A stretch of DNA of 41,432 nucleotides from JBQTHP01 sp052389755 (GCA_052389755.1 JBQTHP010000085.1:1-41432), one strand, 5' to 3'; positions 10,395 to 19,078 are shown, counted from the stretch's first letter. The notes: generated from the sequence alone by a model not told the origin. Numbers and translations are program-made.

Positions 10395-11486
10395 TCAGCG
10401 GCGAGCGGTGGCTTTTTCGGGCGGTGCGTCGAGGCTTACGACCTTGACCTTGTTGCCGTCCTTGAGCGCGCTCTGGCCGACGACCACCACGCGCTCGGTT
10501 CCGGCGAGACCCTCGGTGATCTCGATGCTGCCGGCATTCGCAAGTCCGGTGCGAATCGCCCGACGCCGGGCGAGGCCGTCCTGGACGATGAACACGGCGG
10601 CTTCGCCGTCCGTTTCCACCAGCGCGACGCGCGGGATCTGCAGCGCTTCGGGGCGCCGTTCGAACACAATGCCAATGCGACCGAACATTCCCGGCTTCAG
10701 CTCGCCACGAGGGTCTTCGACTTCCACGGTGACTTTGAACGTGGCCGTCTTCGCATCCACGGTCGGCGAGACGAGCGATACGCGCGCGGCGAAAGTGCGG
10801 TCTGCGAGAGCATCCACCTGGATCGCCGCCGGCTGGCCCGGGCGCAGTCGCGCGAGCTCGCGCTCCGGCACGAACACCTCCGCTTTGAGCGGCATCGGAT
10901 CCGTGACGCGAAACACTGCGGTGCCGGGCTCGAGCGTCTGGCCGAGCTTCACGTTGCGCGCGGCGACGATGCCGGCGAAGGGCGCGCGAATCTGCGTGTA
11001 GGAGAGCTGCAGCTGCGTGAGGTCATGCGTCGCACGAAGGTTGTCGAGGTCGAATTTCAGGCCTTCGAACGTACCCGCCGCCACGAGCCCTTTCTGGTGC
11101 AGCTCGATCTGCCGGTTGTAGTCGCGTTCGAGTTTCGCGAGCGCGGCGCGGGCCTGCGCCACTTCGAGGCGCAGCTGGCGATCATCGAGCGCGGCGAGGA
11201 GCTGGCCCGCGCGCACGCGGTCACCTTCCTCGACGAGGATCCGGCGCACTTCGCCGGCGACTCGCGCGATCACGTCGGCGTCCGCTTCCGCTTCGAGCGT
11301 CGCCGTGCCGGAATAGGTCGCGAGCATCTCGGCGCGGTTCGGCTGCACGACCTCGACCGGGATGGCGGTGTCCTCTTCGGCCGGCTTGGCCTTCGCCGCG
11401 GAGTCCTTGCCCGACGAGGGACTGCCACAGCCAGCCACGAGAAGCGCCGTGGCGGCGACCGAAGACGCGAGCGCGGAAAGGCGCAT
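10395..11486 (-). CDS. RND membrane-fusion (periplasmic adaptor) lipoprotein, HlyD/AcrA family
   Basis: The periplasmic adaptor linking the RND permeases to an outer-membrane channel. From ATG at 11486 the protein has 363 aa. This start has GGAG 8 nt upstream and gives a lipoprotein signal peptide ending LLVAGC (Cys20), whereas an upstream in-frame start would bury that signal. Visible parts are the lipoyl half-motif (VAGEVRRILVEEGDRVRAGQ), an alpha-helical hairpin (about 100-155), the returning half-motif IRAPFAGIVAARNVKLGQ, a beta-barrel domain (VFVPERELARLRPGQP) and a membrane-proximal domain. It is the first gene of the operon, 38 bp before the first permease, and its promoter is covered by a palindromic operator. 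Confidence 0.92.
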   Translation of the reverse strand: MRLSALASSVAATALLVAGCGSPSSGKDSAAKAKPAEEDTAIPVEVVQPNRAEMLATYSGTATLEAEADADVIARVAGEVRRILVEEGDRVRAGQLLAALDDRQLRLEVAQARAALAKLERDYNRQIELHQKGLVAAGTFEGLKFDLDNLRATHDLTQLQLSYTQIRAPFAGIVAARNVKLGQTLEPGTAVFRVTDPMPLKAEVFVPERELARLRPGQPAAIQVDALADRTFAARVSLVSPTVDAKTATFKVTVEVEDPRGELKPGMFGRIGIVFERRPEALQIPRVALVETDGEAAVFIVQDGLARRRAIRTGLANAGSIEITEGLAGTERVVVVGQSALKDGNKVKVVSLDAPPEKATARR

Positions 11487-11533
11487 AGGGAACTCTCCGA
11501 CCCGGCGGGGAGGGCCGGGCAACAACGGAGGGA

Positions 11534-11563
11534 ATTGTATTAGGCTAATGGTGTTGTAGTCAA
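11534..11563 (-). promoter_or_regulatory. Sigma-70-type promoter of the RND efflux operon
   Basis: On the minus strand TTGACT (11558-11563) and TACAAT (11534-11539) are separated by 18 bp, each hexamer one mismatch from consensus. The transcript would start near 11527, leaving a leader of about 40 nt before the ATG at 11486. The -35 box and most of the spacer lie inside a perfect-armed palindrome, as expected for a repressor-controlled promoter. Confidence 0.65.
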
Positions 11564-11577
11564 CTACAACACCATTA
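11546..11577. promoter_or_regulatory. 32-bp palindromic operator candidate of the RND operon
   Basis: Two perfect 15-bp arms, TAATGGTGTTGTAGT (11546-11560) and its complement (11563-11577), are separated only by CA. The palindrome overlaps the promoter -35 box and spacer and also the last codon of prc. Size, symmetry and position fit a TetR-family repressor site, the usual regulators of RND operons; no such regulator gene is in the window. A prc terminator role is less likely because no T-tract follows. Confidence 0.65.
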
Positions 11578-13668
11578 TTTCCTTTGTACCGTCTGACTAG
11601 TCTGCGGGCCGCCGACCATATCCGCCATGATCTCGGCCGCCTGGGCGAGCACGATATCGGGCGCGTCGCTGGTCTCGATCTCCTCGATGGACTTCGCGGC
11701 GGGCAGGCCTTTCGCGAGCCGGCGATTGTTCTCGAGCTGCAGGCGCTCGCGCTCCAGGCGCGTGCGCTCGTCCTGTCGTTCCTTGAGATTCAGCGAAACC
11801 GTGCGGCGAGCGCGCAGGTCTTCGTCTGCCGCGATGTTTGCGACGAGCCAGCGATAGTCGGGGTCGCGCTGCGCGCGCGCGTCTTCCTCGACGGCGAGCA
11901 CGGCAATCGGCGCGAACGCCTGGTGATCCGCGCGGAAGGGCACGCCGGCGATACGATCCCACGGCAGCGCCGCCTCGAGCGCGCTCTCGCCGACCTCTTC
12001 GAGGTCGATAGGCGAGGGCAGCGGTACGTCGGGCTCGACGCCGCGGTGCTGCGTGCTCTCGCCGGTGACGCGGTAGAACTTGCCGATGGTCACCGTCAGC
12101 TGGCCGTTCACGGGCCGCGGCGACCACCGATCGAGCGGCACGAGGTTCTGTACCGTGCCTTTTCCGAACGTGCGCTGGCCGAGCACCACGCCCCGACGAT
12201 AGTCCTGGATCGCGCCCGCGAAGATCTCCGATGCGGATGCGCTGAAACGGTCGATGAGCACGGCGAGCGGCCCGTCGTATGCGATGCCGGGTTCCGGATC
12301 GTCGAGCACCTCGAGCCGCCCGGTCGTGTCTTTCAACTGCACGACGGGACCGCGGTCGACGAAGAGGCCGGTGAGCGCCGTCGCCTCTGGGAGATAGCCT
12401 CCGCCGTTGCCGCGCAGATCGAGCACGAGGCCGTCGATGCCCTGCTCGCGAAGCTCGCCGATGAGCCTGCGCACGTCGCGCGTGGTGCTGCGATATTCTT
12501 CATCGCCGGCGTTCTGCGCGGCGATGTCCTGATAGAAGCCCGGAACGATGATGACGCCGACGCGCAGCGTGCGCTCGCCGCGTGTGATGGTGCGAACCTC
12601 TTTCTGCGCAGCCTGCGCCTCGAGGGTCACCTTGTTGCGCACGAATTCGAGGATCCTTTCAGAGGTTCCCGGCGCGGCGCCCGCCGGCAGCACCTGCAGG
12701 CGCACCGTGGTGCCTGCCTTGCCGCGGATCAGCTGCACCACGTCGTCGAGCCTCCAGCCGATCACGTCGGTGAACCCGCCGTGTCCCTGGCTCACGCCCG
12801 TGATCCGGTCGTTCTGGTTGAGCGACCCTGCGACCGCGGCCGGTCCGCCGTCGATGACCGTGATGATCGTGACGTAGTCGTCCACGAGCTGCAGCGATGC
12901 GCCGATGCCCTCGTAGTTGAGGCTCATCTGAATGCGGTATTCCTCGGAGCTTCGCGGCGAGAAGTAGCTCGAGTGCGGATCGAAGGTACGCGCGTACGCG
13001 TTCATCAGATTCTCGAACACATCGTCGGTGCTGATCTGATCGACGCGCTTCAACACGCGCTCGTAGCGCTTGCGCAGGATGTCCGTCGCCTCTTTCCAGC
13101 TCTTGCCCGTGAGGAGGAGCGACAGCGCGTCGTTCTTCACGCGTTTGCGCCACAGCTCGCGAACCTCGGCCTCGTTCGCCGGCCACGCGGCCTTCTCCCG
13201 GTCGAACTCGAAGGACTCGGCGCCGTTCCAGTCGGGCTCGACCGCGAGCAGATCGAGCGCCTGCTTCATGCGCTCGCGGTTTCTCTGCTGGAACCGCGCG
13301 AAGATCGCATAGGCGGGCTCGAGCTCTCCGGTGGTGATCATGTCGTCGAAGCGCAGCCGATACGCGTGAAACTCGGCGATGTCGCTCGCGAGAAAGTAAC
13401 TGCGCTGGCCGTCGAGAAAATCGAGATACCGCTCGAAGACCTGCGCCGAGAGGCGATCGTCGATCGCCGCGCGCCGGTAGTGCGCCTGCTCGAGGATGTC
13501 GCCCACCTTGCGGGCGACGCGGCGCTGGTTGTCGGTCGGCGCGATCGCGCCGGGGGGCAGGATCGACGTGCCTGCCGGTGCGCGCGTGCTGCTCGCGACC
13601 GCCAGCACCATCGCGGCGACCGCGCAGCTGGCGAGCCACCCGGCAGGGCGGCGCAGGGACTTGGGCAT
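11575..13668 (-). CDS. prc: Tail-specific carboxy-terminal processing protease (S41A)
   Basis: A periplasmic serine protease that trims or degrades proteins from their C-terminus; in E. coli Prc matures FtsI and degrades MepS and ssrA-tagged periplasmic proteins. The 697-aa length matches the family (682 in E. coli). It has an N-terminal hydrophobic signal segment (WLASCAVAAMVLAVASS) and a helical N-domain. A PDZ domain lies at about 245-330 (GIGASLQL...GGPAAVAGSLNQNDRI), followed by the S41 core with LRGNGGGYLPEA at 419-430. The catalytic dyad is Ser478 (DRFSASASEIF) and Lys503 (RTFGKGTVQ). A C-terminal Lys/Arg/Glu-rich DUF3340-type region follows. It ends inside the palindrome in front of the RND operon. 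Upstream it is divergent from a small membrane-protein gene. Confidence 0.95.
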   Translation of the reverse strand: MPKSLRRPAGWLASCAVAAMVLAVASSTRAPAGTSILPPGAIAPTDNQRRVARKVGDILEQAHYRRAAIDDRLSAQVFERYLDFLDGQRSYFLASDIAEFHAYRLRFDDMITTGELEPAYAIFARFQQRNRERMKQALDLLAVEPDWNGAESFEFDREKAAWPANEAEVRELWRKRVKNDALSLLLTGKSWKEATDILRKRYERVLKRVDQISTDDVFENLMNAYARTFDPHSSYFSPRSSEEYRIQMSLNYEGIGASLQLVDDYVTIITVIDGGPAAVAGSLNQNDRITGVSQGHGGFTDVIGWRLDDVVQLIRGKAGTTVRLQVLPAGAAPGTSERILEFVRNKVTLEAQAAQKEVRTITRGERTLRVGVIIVPGFYQDIAAQNAGDEEYRSTTRDVRRLIGELREQGIDGLVLDLRGNGGGYLPEATALTGLFVDRGPVVQLKDTTGRLEVLDDPEPGIAYDGPLAVLIDRFSASASEIFAGAIQDYRRGVVLGQRTFGKGTVQNLVPLDRWSPRPVNGQLTVTIGKFYRVTGESTQHRGVEPDVPLPSPIDLEEVGESALEAALPWDRIAGVPFRADHQAFAPIAVLAVEEDARAQRDPDYRWLVANIAADEDLRARRTVSLNLKERQDERTRLERERLQLENNRRLAKGLPAAKSIEEIETSDAPDIVLAQAAEIMADMVGGPQTSQTVQRK

Positions 13669-13765
13669 CGTTAAACTGCTCGCAGGTTCGGTAGATTCCG
13701 TGCGTTACACTAGAGCGCGCGGTCCGCAGCATCAAGTGTGCCGCGTGGGCGCACGCCGCGACAGC

Positions 13766-14062
13766 ATGCGACCTCTCGCTGTACTCCTTGGAATAGTGAC
13801 GGGCTCGACAGTTTCACTCGCCGTCGGGCTCGCGCTGACATGGGTCGTATTCCTGCTACTGCCGGAGCACGCCGACCGGCTCGCGGCGGAGCGTGCGCCT
13901 CTGGCGCGCGCCATTGGACTGTTTACGCTGCTTGCAGCTGCTTCGGCAGGCAGCTTTTACGGTGCTCTGCGGGGAACGCCCTGGCGAGTGCTGGCATACG
14001 CGGCGCTCGTCGCGTTGACGACACTCGCAGCCTGGGTCTACCGGCCTACAGGAGTTGGATGA
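13766..14062 (+). CDS. Small membrane protein of unknown function
   Basis: A 98-aa protein with three hydrophobic segments at about residues 5-33, 46-66 and 73-91 (GIVTGSTVSLAVGLALTWVV; LARAIGLFTLLAAASAGSFY; VLAYAALVALTTLAAWVY), so an inner-membrane protein is likely. I do not recognise a family. The start taken is ATG at 13766, because the longer frame upstream runs antisense into prc. Its stop TGA directly abuts the ATG of the M28 peptidase gene, so the two are probably co-transcribed. Confidence 0.6.
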   Translation: MRPLAVLLGIVTGSTVSLAVGLALTWVVFLLLPEHADRLAAERAPLARAIGLFTLLAAASAGSFYGALRGTPWRVLAYAALVALTTLAAWVYRPTGVG

Positions 14063-15718
14063 ATGAGAAGTGCTTCGGCTTTCGTTGGTCTTGTACCACT
14101 GGCCGTCATTGCGTGCGCGAGTAGCGCGCCCACACCCAAAGCACCGGCTCCCGTGTCCTCGCAGCTCTACGAACAGCACATCGCCCGCCTCGCGTCGGAC
14201 GAGTTCGAAGGCCGCAAGCCGGCGACGCGCGGCGAGGAAAAGACGCTCGCCTACCTGACCGACGCGTTCACGCGCATCGGGCTGGATCCTGCCGTCGGGT
14301 CGAGCTACCTCCAACCCGTGCCGCTGGTCGAGATCACGGCCGGGTCCGATGCACGGCTCGAATTCGCCGGACGCCCCGGCGTTCCTCGCCTGGAGTATCC
14401 GCGCAACGTCGTCCTGTGGACCAAGCGGACCGTGCCCGCAGTCGACGTCGAAGGAAGTCCGCTCGTGTTCGTCGGCTATGGCGTCGTCGCGCCGGAGTTC
14501 GGCTGGAACGACTACGCCGGCATCGACATGCGCGGCAAGACCGCCGTGATTCTCATCAATGATCCGGGTTTCGCGACGGGCGACGAATCGCTCTTCCGCG
14601 GCCGTGCGCTCACCTATTACGGCCGCTGGACGTACAAGTTCGAAGAAGCCGCCCGACAGGGCGCGACCGGCGCGATCATCGTTCATGAAACCGAGCCCGC
14701 CGCCTACGGCTGGGAAACGGTGGTCAACAGCTGGACCGGGCCGCAGCTCGACAAGACCTCGGCAGACGGCAACGCGAACCGCGTGCACTTCGAAGGCTGG
14801 ATCGATCTCGAGGCCGCGCAGCAGCTGTTCAAGGCTGCCGGCCAGGATTTCGCGACCCTCGAGGCGAACGCCAATCGCAAAGGATTCAAGCCGGTCGCAT
14901 TCGAAGGTGTGACCGCGTCGGCGTCGCTGCGCAACGCGATTCGCCGCTCGAACTCGGCGAACGTCGCGGGGCTGATCCGCGGCAGCAAACGTTCCGGCGA
15001 GTACATCGTCTACATGGCGCATTGGGACCATCTCGGGCGCGCGATCGGCCGCACCGGGGACACCATTTTCAATGGTGCCGAGGACAACGCGACCGGCGTC
15101 GCCGGGCTGCTCACAATCGCCGATGCGTTCAAGCGCGCCAGGACGCCGCCGGAACGATCGATCGTTTTTCTGGCCGTCACGGCCGAAGAATCCGGTTTGC
15201 TCGGCTCGGCGTACTACACCGACAACCCGGTGTTCCCGCTGGCACAGACCGTCGCGGCGATCAACATGGATGCCATGTACTTCGGCGGGCCGACACACGA
15301 CGTGCGCGTCGTCGGGTACGGCGCCTCGGAGCTCGAGAGCTACCTCGCGGATGCGGCGCGTCGGCAGAACCGTCGCATCGAGCCCGAACCGACCCCCGAG
15401 AAGGGCTTCTTCTTCCGCTCGGATCAGTTCAATTTCGCGAAGCGCGGCGTCCCGTCGCTCTACATCAAGCTGGGCGTGGACGATCGGGAGCACGGGCCGG
15501 AGTGGGGCAGGAAACAGCAGGACGAGTACGTCGCCGCGCGCTACCACAAACCCTCGGACGAGTACCGCCCCGGCGTGGACCTGCGCGGCTCCGTGGAGGA
15601 CCTGCAGCTTCTGTACGCGGTGGGCGCCCAGCTCGCCGCCGAGGAAAGCTTTCCGAGCTGGAGTCCGGACAGCGAGTTTCGCGCGATTCGCGAGCGAAGC
15701 CGGGCGACGATGAAGTAG
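14063..15718 (+). CDS. M28 family zinc metallopeptidase, lipoprotein
   Basis: A predicted exported aminopeptidase of peptidase family M28 with an inserted protease-associated (PA) domain. The 551-aa protein has a lipoprotein signal with VIAC (Cys18). The di-zinc ligands are visible in order: His320 in AHWDHLG (Asp322 orienting), Asp341 in GAEDNATG, the Glu375-Glu376 pair in VTAEESG, Asp403 in INMDAM and His495 in YHKPSDEY. The PA-like region lies at about 130-270 (LVFVGYGVVAPEFGWNDY...GATGAIIVHE). GGAG lies upstream of the ATG, which directly follows the stop of the small membrane-protein gene. Substrate is not deducible; family members cleave N-terminal residues or dipeptides of exported proteins. 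Confidence 0.9.
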   Translation: MRSASAFVGLVPLAVIACASSAPTPKAPAPVSSQLYEQHIARLASDEFEGRKPATRGEEKTLAYLTDAFTRIGLDPAVGSSYLQPVPLVEITAGSDARLEFAGRPGVPRLEYPRNVVLWTKRTVPAVDVEGSPLVFVGYGVVAPEFGWNDYAGIDMRGKTAVILINDPGFATGDESLFRGRALTYYGRWTYKFEEAARQGATGAIIVHETEPAAYGWETVVNSWTGPQLDKTSADGNANRVHFEGWIDLEAAQQLFKAAGQDFATLEANANRKGFKPVAFEGVTASASLRNAIRRSNSANVAGLIRGSKRSGEYIVYMAHWDHLGRAIGRTGDTIFNGAEDNATGVAGLLTIADAFKRARTPPERSIVFLAVTAEESGLLGSAYYTDNPVFPLAQTVAAINMDAMYFGGPTHDVRVVGYGASELESYLADAARRQNRRIEPEPTPEKGFFFRSDQFNFAKRGVPSLYIKLGVDDREHGPEWGRKQQDEYVAARYHKPSDEYRPGVDLRGSVEDLQLLYAVGAQLAAEESFPSWSPDSEFRAIRERSRATMK

Positions 15719-15720
15719 AC

Positions 15721-15739
15721 GCGGCGCGCTCAGCGCCGC
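15721..15739. terminator. GC-rich hairpin between convergent genes
   Basis: GCGGCGC (15721-15727) pairs perfectly with GCGCCGC (15733-15739) around the loop GCTCA, three bases after the M28 stop codon. The stop of the convergent 69-aa gene lies in the loop. No T-tract is present, so a shared termination role is inferred from position. Confidence 0.5.
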
Positions 15740-15939
15740 GATCGCACCTGATCCTTGCCGCGTGAGCGGCCCGTGTCGTTCGTGTCTTTCGTGTCGTACG
15801 GGTCGTAGCCGCGGCTCTCACCTTCGGTCGCGTATTCGCCGAGCACGGCGAAGGTCAGGCGGCTCACGTTCGACTCACCTTCGGGCGCATTCCGGCTGCG
15901 CGCGAGTATCGGCCAGTGCGGCCGCATGCGATGTTTCAT
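15730..15939 (-). CDS. Small protein of unknown function with a Thr/Asp repeat tail
   Basis: A 69-aa protein. The first 45 residues (MKHRMRPHWPILARSRNAPE, then SNVSRLTFAVLGEYATEGES) look like a real, compact sequence rather than GC-driven noise. The following stretch YDPYDTKDTNDTG is encoded by four 9-bp tandem repeats (15772-15807), the same style of repeat seen at smpB-ratA and fur-recN. I do not recognise a family. It lies downstream of a 103-aa membrane-protein gene in the same direction, 75 bp away. It may be a small conserved protein whose tail was extended by repeat expansion. Confidence 0.45.
   Translation of the reverse strand: MKHRMRPHWPILARSRNAPEGESNVSRLTFAVLGEYATEGESRGYDPYDTKDTNDTGRSRGKDQVRSRR
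15772..15807. repeat. Four 9-bp tandem repeats in the 69-aa gene
   Basis: Units CGTGTCGTT, CGTGTCTTT, CGTGTCGTA and CGGGTCGTA follow one another. On the minus strand they encode the triplets Y-D-P, Y-D-T, K-D-T and N-D-T. Confidence 0.75.
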
Positions 15940-16014
15940 CGGTAGTTCCCGAGTTTTCTTGCTCTTGTAACCGGAAGCTTGTCAGAGGCGCCCGGCACGC
16001 ATGTGCGATCTGCG

Positions 16015-16326
16015 TCACACTTTGCGATGCTCCGCGCGCTGGCGGCGGGCCACGGCGAATGCCAGGCGGCCCAGCAGGATGAACGCGTACGGACCGAGCG
16101 CGACCGCCCAGAAGGCGACGAGTCCGCCGGCGAGCCCACGGAGAGAATCGAGCAGAAGCGCCGCGGGACCGCCGTTTTCGTACGCGCCCAGGCCCTCACG
16201 TCCCGCGGCGTGGATGATGAGCGGCATCGCGAAGACACCGAAGACGAGCGCTGCGACGAGTATCGCGAGCTCGCGTATCGCGCGTGACTGCGAGCTCCAT
16301 GCGGTTCGAATTCGTGACCACGCCAT
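16015..16326 (-). CDS. Small membrane protein of unknown function
   Basis: A 103-aa protein from ATG at 16326. Two hydrophobic segments (ELAILVAALVFGVFAMPLII and GLAGGLVAFWAVALGPYAFI) flank a loop, and a basic tail VARRQRAEHRKV follows. The same frame stays open upstream to 16878, but that part is antisense to the oxidoreductase gene and reads as shadow, so I reject the long version. It is divergent from the Gfo/Idh gene (57 bp apart) and upstream of the 69-aa gene. No family recognised. Confidence 0.55.
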   Translation of the reverse strand: MAWSRIRTAWSSQSRAIRELAILVAALVFGVFAMPLIIHAAGREGLGAYENGGPAALLLDSLRGLAGGLVAFWAVALGPYAFILLGRLAFAVARRQRAEHRKV

Positions 16327-16383
16327 CGTCGGTGCGCCCGTTCGGGAAAGCGGTGCGGAAGCGGGCGGGCATAATACCCGACC

Positions 16384-17328
16384 ATGGACACCATCCGGGC
16401 CGCCGTGATCGGCGTGGGCTATCTGGGTCGCTTCCACGCGCAGAAGTACGCGCAGGCGCACGCGTGCAAGCTCGTCGCGGTCGCGGACCCGTCCGCGGAC
16501 GCGCGCGAGCGCGTGGCCGCGGAGCTCGGCACGCGCCCGCTCGCCGATCATCGCGAGCTGCTCGGGGCGGTCGACGCGGTGAGCGTCGTGACGCCGACCC
16601 CGACTCACTTCGAGATCGCACGCGCATTCCTCGACGCGGGCGCGCACGTGCTCGTCGAAAAACCGATCACGGAGACGCCGGGCGAGGCGCGCGAGCTCAT
16701 CCGCATCGCGCGCGAGCGCCGGCGCGTGCTGCAGGTGGGACACCTCGAGCGCTTCAACGCGGCAATTCTCGCGGCCGAGCCGTATCTGGCGACGCCACGC
16801 TTCGTCGAATGCCACCGGCTCGCGCCGTATCGCGAGCGCGGCACCGACGTCAACGTGGTGCTCGATCTCATGATCCACGATCTCGACATCGTGCAGACCA
16901 TCGTCGGCAGTCCCGTCGCCTCGATCGATGCGATCGGCACGCCGGTGTTCTCCGGCGAGATCGACATCGCGAACGCGCGCATCCGCTTCGAGAACGGTTG
17001 CGTCGCGAACGCTACCGCGAGTCGCGTGAGCCTGAAGACCGAACGCAAGCTGCGCATCTTCGAGGACGATGCCTACCTCTCGATCGATCTGCAGCAGAAG
17101 ATCCTGACCGTGATCAGAAAACGCGCAGATCGTCCGGAGCCGGGCCAGCTCCCGGTGACGATCGAGGAGCAGAGCCTCGAGCAGGGCGATGCGCTCAAGG
17201 CCGAGATCGAATCGTTCCTCCAGTGCATCCGGACCGGGGGAACGCCGGTCGTCACCGGCGAGGCCGGCCTTACCGCGCTCGAAACGGCGATGCAGATCAC
17301 CGCGCAGCTACGGCGCCGGCCGGGTTGA
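16384..17328 (+). CDS. Gfo/Idh/MocA family NAD(P)-dependent oxidoreductase
   Basis: A sugar-type dehydrogenase. The 314-aa protein has an N-terminal Rossmann fold with AVIGVGYLGRFHAQ (residues 7-20) and the family's EKP motif at 92-94 (HVLVEKPITETPGEA). The C-terminal beta-sheet domain contains VVLDLMIHDLDIV, where the His-Asp pair is typical of the active-site region. Some family members act on UDP-sugars in lipid A or surface-glycan synthesis (for example GnnA), but no lipid A gene is adjacent, so substrate is left open. It is followed after 31 bp by the FrnE-like gene in the same direction. Confidence 0.85.
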   Translation: MDTIRAAVIGVGYLGRFHAQKYAQAHACKLVAVADPSADARERVAAELGTRPLADHRELLGAVDAVSVVTPTPTHFEIARAFLDAGAHVLVEKPITETPGEARELIRIARERRRVLQVGHLERFNAAILAAEPYLATPRFVECHRLAPYRERGTDVNVVLDLMIHDLDIVQTIVGSPVASIDAIGTPVFSGEIDIANARIRFENGCVANATASRVSLKTERKLRIFEDDAYLSIDLQQKILTVIRKRADRPEPGQLPVTIEEQSLEQGDALKAEIESFLQCIRTGGTPVVTGEAGLTALETAMQITAQLRRRPG

Positions 17329-17359
17329 TTTCGAATCCAGGCCGCTCCAGATAGTGGGC

Positions 17360-18058
17360 ATGGACACCCAGCTCAAGACTCCAACGCCGACGAAGCCGGG
17401 CCTCGAGCTCGACTTCATCGCCGACTTTTCGTGCCCGTGGTCGTTTCTCGGTAAGCGCCGGCTCGAGCAGGCGCTCGAGAACGTGTACGGCGCGCCCGTG
17501 CTCGCGCTCCGCTGGCATGGACTGCGCGTGAGCGGGGACGAGCCGGTCGCATGGAAGGACTATCTCTCATCGCGTCTGCCGCGCGGCGTCGACCTCGAGG
17601 TCGCCCAGCGCGGTCTCACCGAGGCCGGCAGCGTGCTCGGGATCGGGTTCCGCTTCGATCGGATCGAGCGCGTTCCCAACACTCTGGAGGCACATCGCCT
17701 CATCAGGCTCGCAGCGGGTGAGGGTCGCCAGAGCGATGTCGCCGATGCGGTATTCGAGGCGTTCTTCCAGCACGGCCGCGACATCGGCGATCGGAACGTA
17801 TTGAGCGAGATCGGGCGCGCGCTCGGCGTCGCCGCGACCGTTACGGATGCCTTCGCAAACGCCGAGCAGGGGCGGGACGAAGTCACGGCCGAAGAGCAGC
17901 GGCTGCGCTCGCTCGGGGTTGCGGCAGTGCCGAACCTGCTCATCAACGGCCACATCCTCGTGCCGGGCCCTGCCGACGTTTCCACCTACGTGCAGGCGAT
18001 CGACCAGGCGCTCTTCCCGCAGCTCGCGGCTCCGACGGACAAGCACGCGCTACACTGA
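17360..18058 (+). CDS. DsbA-family oxidoreductase (FrnE/2-hydroxychromene-2-carboxylate isomerase type)
   Basis: A 232-aa cytoplasmic thioredoxin-fold protein. The motif FSCPWSFLGKRRLE (Cys25) replaces the CXXC of classical DsbA by C-P-W-S, as in FrnE-like proteins. The cis-Pro region is V-A-A-V-P-N-L-L-I-N-G-H. There is no signal peptide, consistent with the cytoplasmic FrnE subgroup rather than periplasmic DsbA. I take ATG at 17360 because the longer upstream frame is antisense-like and overlaps the oxidoreductase gene. Followed after 28 bp by aguB. Confidence 0.85.
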   Translation: MDTQLKTPTPTKPGLELDFIADFSCPWSFLGKRRLEQALENVYGAPVLALRWHGLRVSGDEPVAWKDYLSSRLPRGVDLEVAQRGLTEAGSVLGIGFRFDRIERVPNTLEAHRLIRLAAGEGRQSDVADAVFEAFFQHGRDIGDRNVLSEIGRALGVAATVTDAFANAEQGRDEVTAEEQRLRSLGVAAVPNLLINGHILVPGPADVSTYVQAIDQALFPQLAAPTDKHALH

Positions 18059-18086
18059 CGGCGGTGCCTCTTTGGCAGGAGCGACG

Positions 18087-19013
18087 ATGGAGCCGCAGCA
18101 CTTCAAGCGAGCGCCCCGTCCCGTGACGGTCGCCGCGACGCAGTTCGCATGCGACTGGAACATCGCCGGCAACATCGCACGTGCCGAACGCCACGTGCGC
18201 GAAGCCGCAAAGCGCGGCGCGCAGATCATCCAGCTCCCGGAGCTGTTCGAGACGCCGTATTTCTGCATCGAGCAGGACTCGCGGCATCTCGGCCTCGCCA
18301 GGCCGGTGGATGAGAACGCCGCCGTGCGTCATTTCCGCGCCATTGCGCGCGAGCTCGGTGTCGTCTTGCCGATCAGCTTTTTCGAGCGCGCCGGGCAGGT
18401 GATGTTCAACTCGACCGCGATCGTGAACGCCGACGGCGAGGTTCTCGGGGTGTATCGCAAGTCTCACATTCCGAACGGGCCCGGCTATCAGGAGAAGAGC
18501 TACTTCTCCCCGGGCGACACCGGCTTCAAGGTGTGGGATACGCGCTTCGCGCGCATCGGCGTCGGCATCTGCTGGGATCAGTGGTTTCCGGAGAGCGCGC
18601 GGGCGATGGCGTTACTCGGCGCGGAGATACTGCTCTACCCGACGGCAATCGGGACGGAGCCGCCGCCCGCCGAGCCCGTCAATTCGCGCGAACACTGGCA
18701 GCGCACGCAGCAGGGCCATGCCGCCGCGAATCTGATGCCGCTCGTCGCGTCGAACCGATTCGGCGTGGAGCGATCTCTGCAGGATCCCGAAAAACTGTTC
18801 ATCCGTTTCTACGGTGCCTCGTTCATCGCCGATGCAATGGGCGCGAAGGTTGCGGAGGCCGGCGAGTCGGAAGAGGCCGTGCTCACGGCGACCTTCGATC
18901 TCGAGGAGCTCGCACGGCAACGCGACAACTGGTTCGTGTTTCGCGACCGCCGGCCGGACCTCTACGCGCCGCTGCTGACGCTGGGCATTGCGGCGCGCGA
19001 TTCCGGCCCCTGA
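18087..19013 (+). CDS. aguB: N-carbamoylputrescine amidase
   Basis: Hydrolyses N-carbamoylputrescine to putrescine, CO2 and ammonia, the last step of the agmatine route to polyamines. The 308-aa protein belongs to the nitrilase superfamily, with the catalytic triad Glu52 (LPELFETPYF), Lys125 (VYRKSHIP) and Cys162 (GICWDQWFPESAR). The segment ICWDQWFPE and the PNGPGYQEKSYFSPGDTGF block are typical of AguB rather than other nitrilases. An AGGAG ribosome-binding site stands 6 nt before the ATG. Its usual partner aguA (agmatine deiminase) is not in the window. Confidence 0.93.
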   Translation: MEPQHFKRAPRPVTVAATQFACDWNIAGNIARAERHVREAAKRGAQIIQLPELFETPYFCIEQDSRHLGLARPVDENAAVRHFRAIARELGVVLPISFFERAGQVMFNSTAIVNADGEVLGVYRKSHIPNGPGYQEKSYFSPGDTGFKVWDTRFARIGVGICWDQWFPESARAMALLGAEILLYPTAIGTEPPPAEPVNSREHWQRTQQGHAAANLMPLVASNRFGVERSLQDPEKLFIRFYGASFIADAMGAKVAEAGESEEAVLTATFDLEELARQRDNWFVFRDRRPDLYAPLLTLGIAARDSGP

Positions 19014-19078
19014 GCAGGCGGCGGCAATTACCGCTCGAACCGGCGACGCTCCTCCAGCTGCTCGGGGCGGCGCCTCTC

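Noticed and set aside
15936..16878. Long minus-strand frames extending the 103-aa membrane protein over the Gfo/Idh gene
   Set aside because: Only the last 103 residues look like a protein; the upstream part is antisense to a clear enzyme gene.
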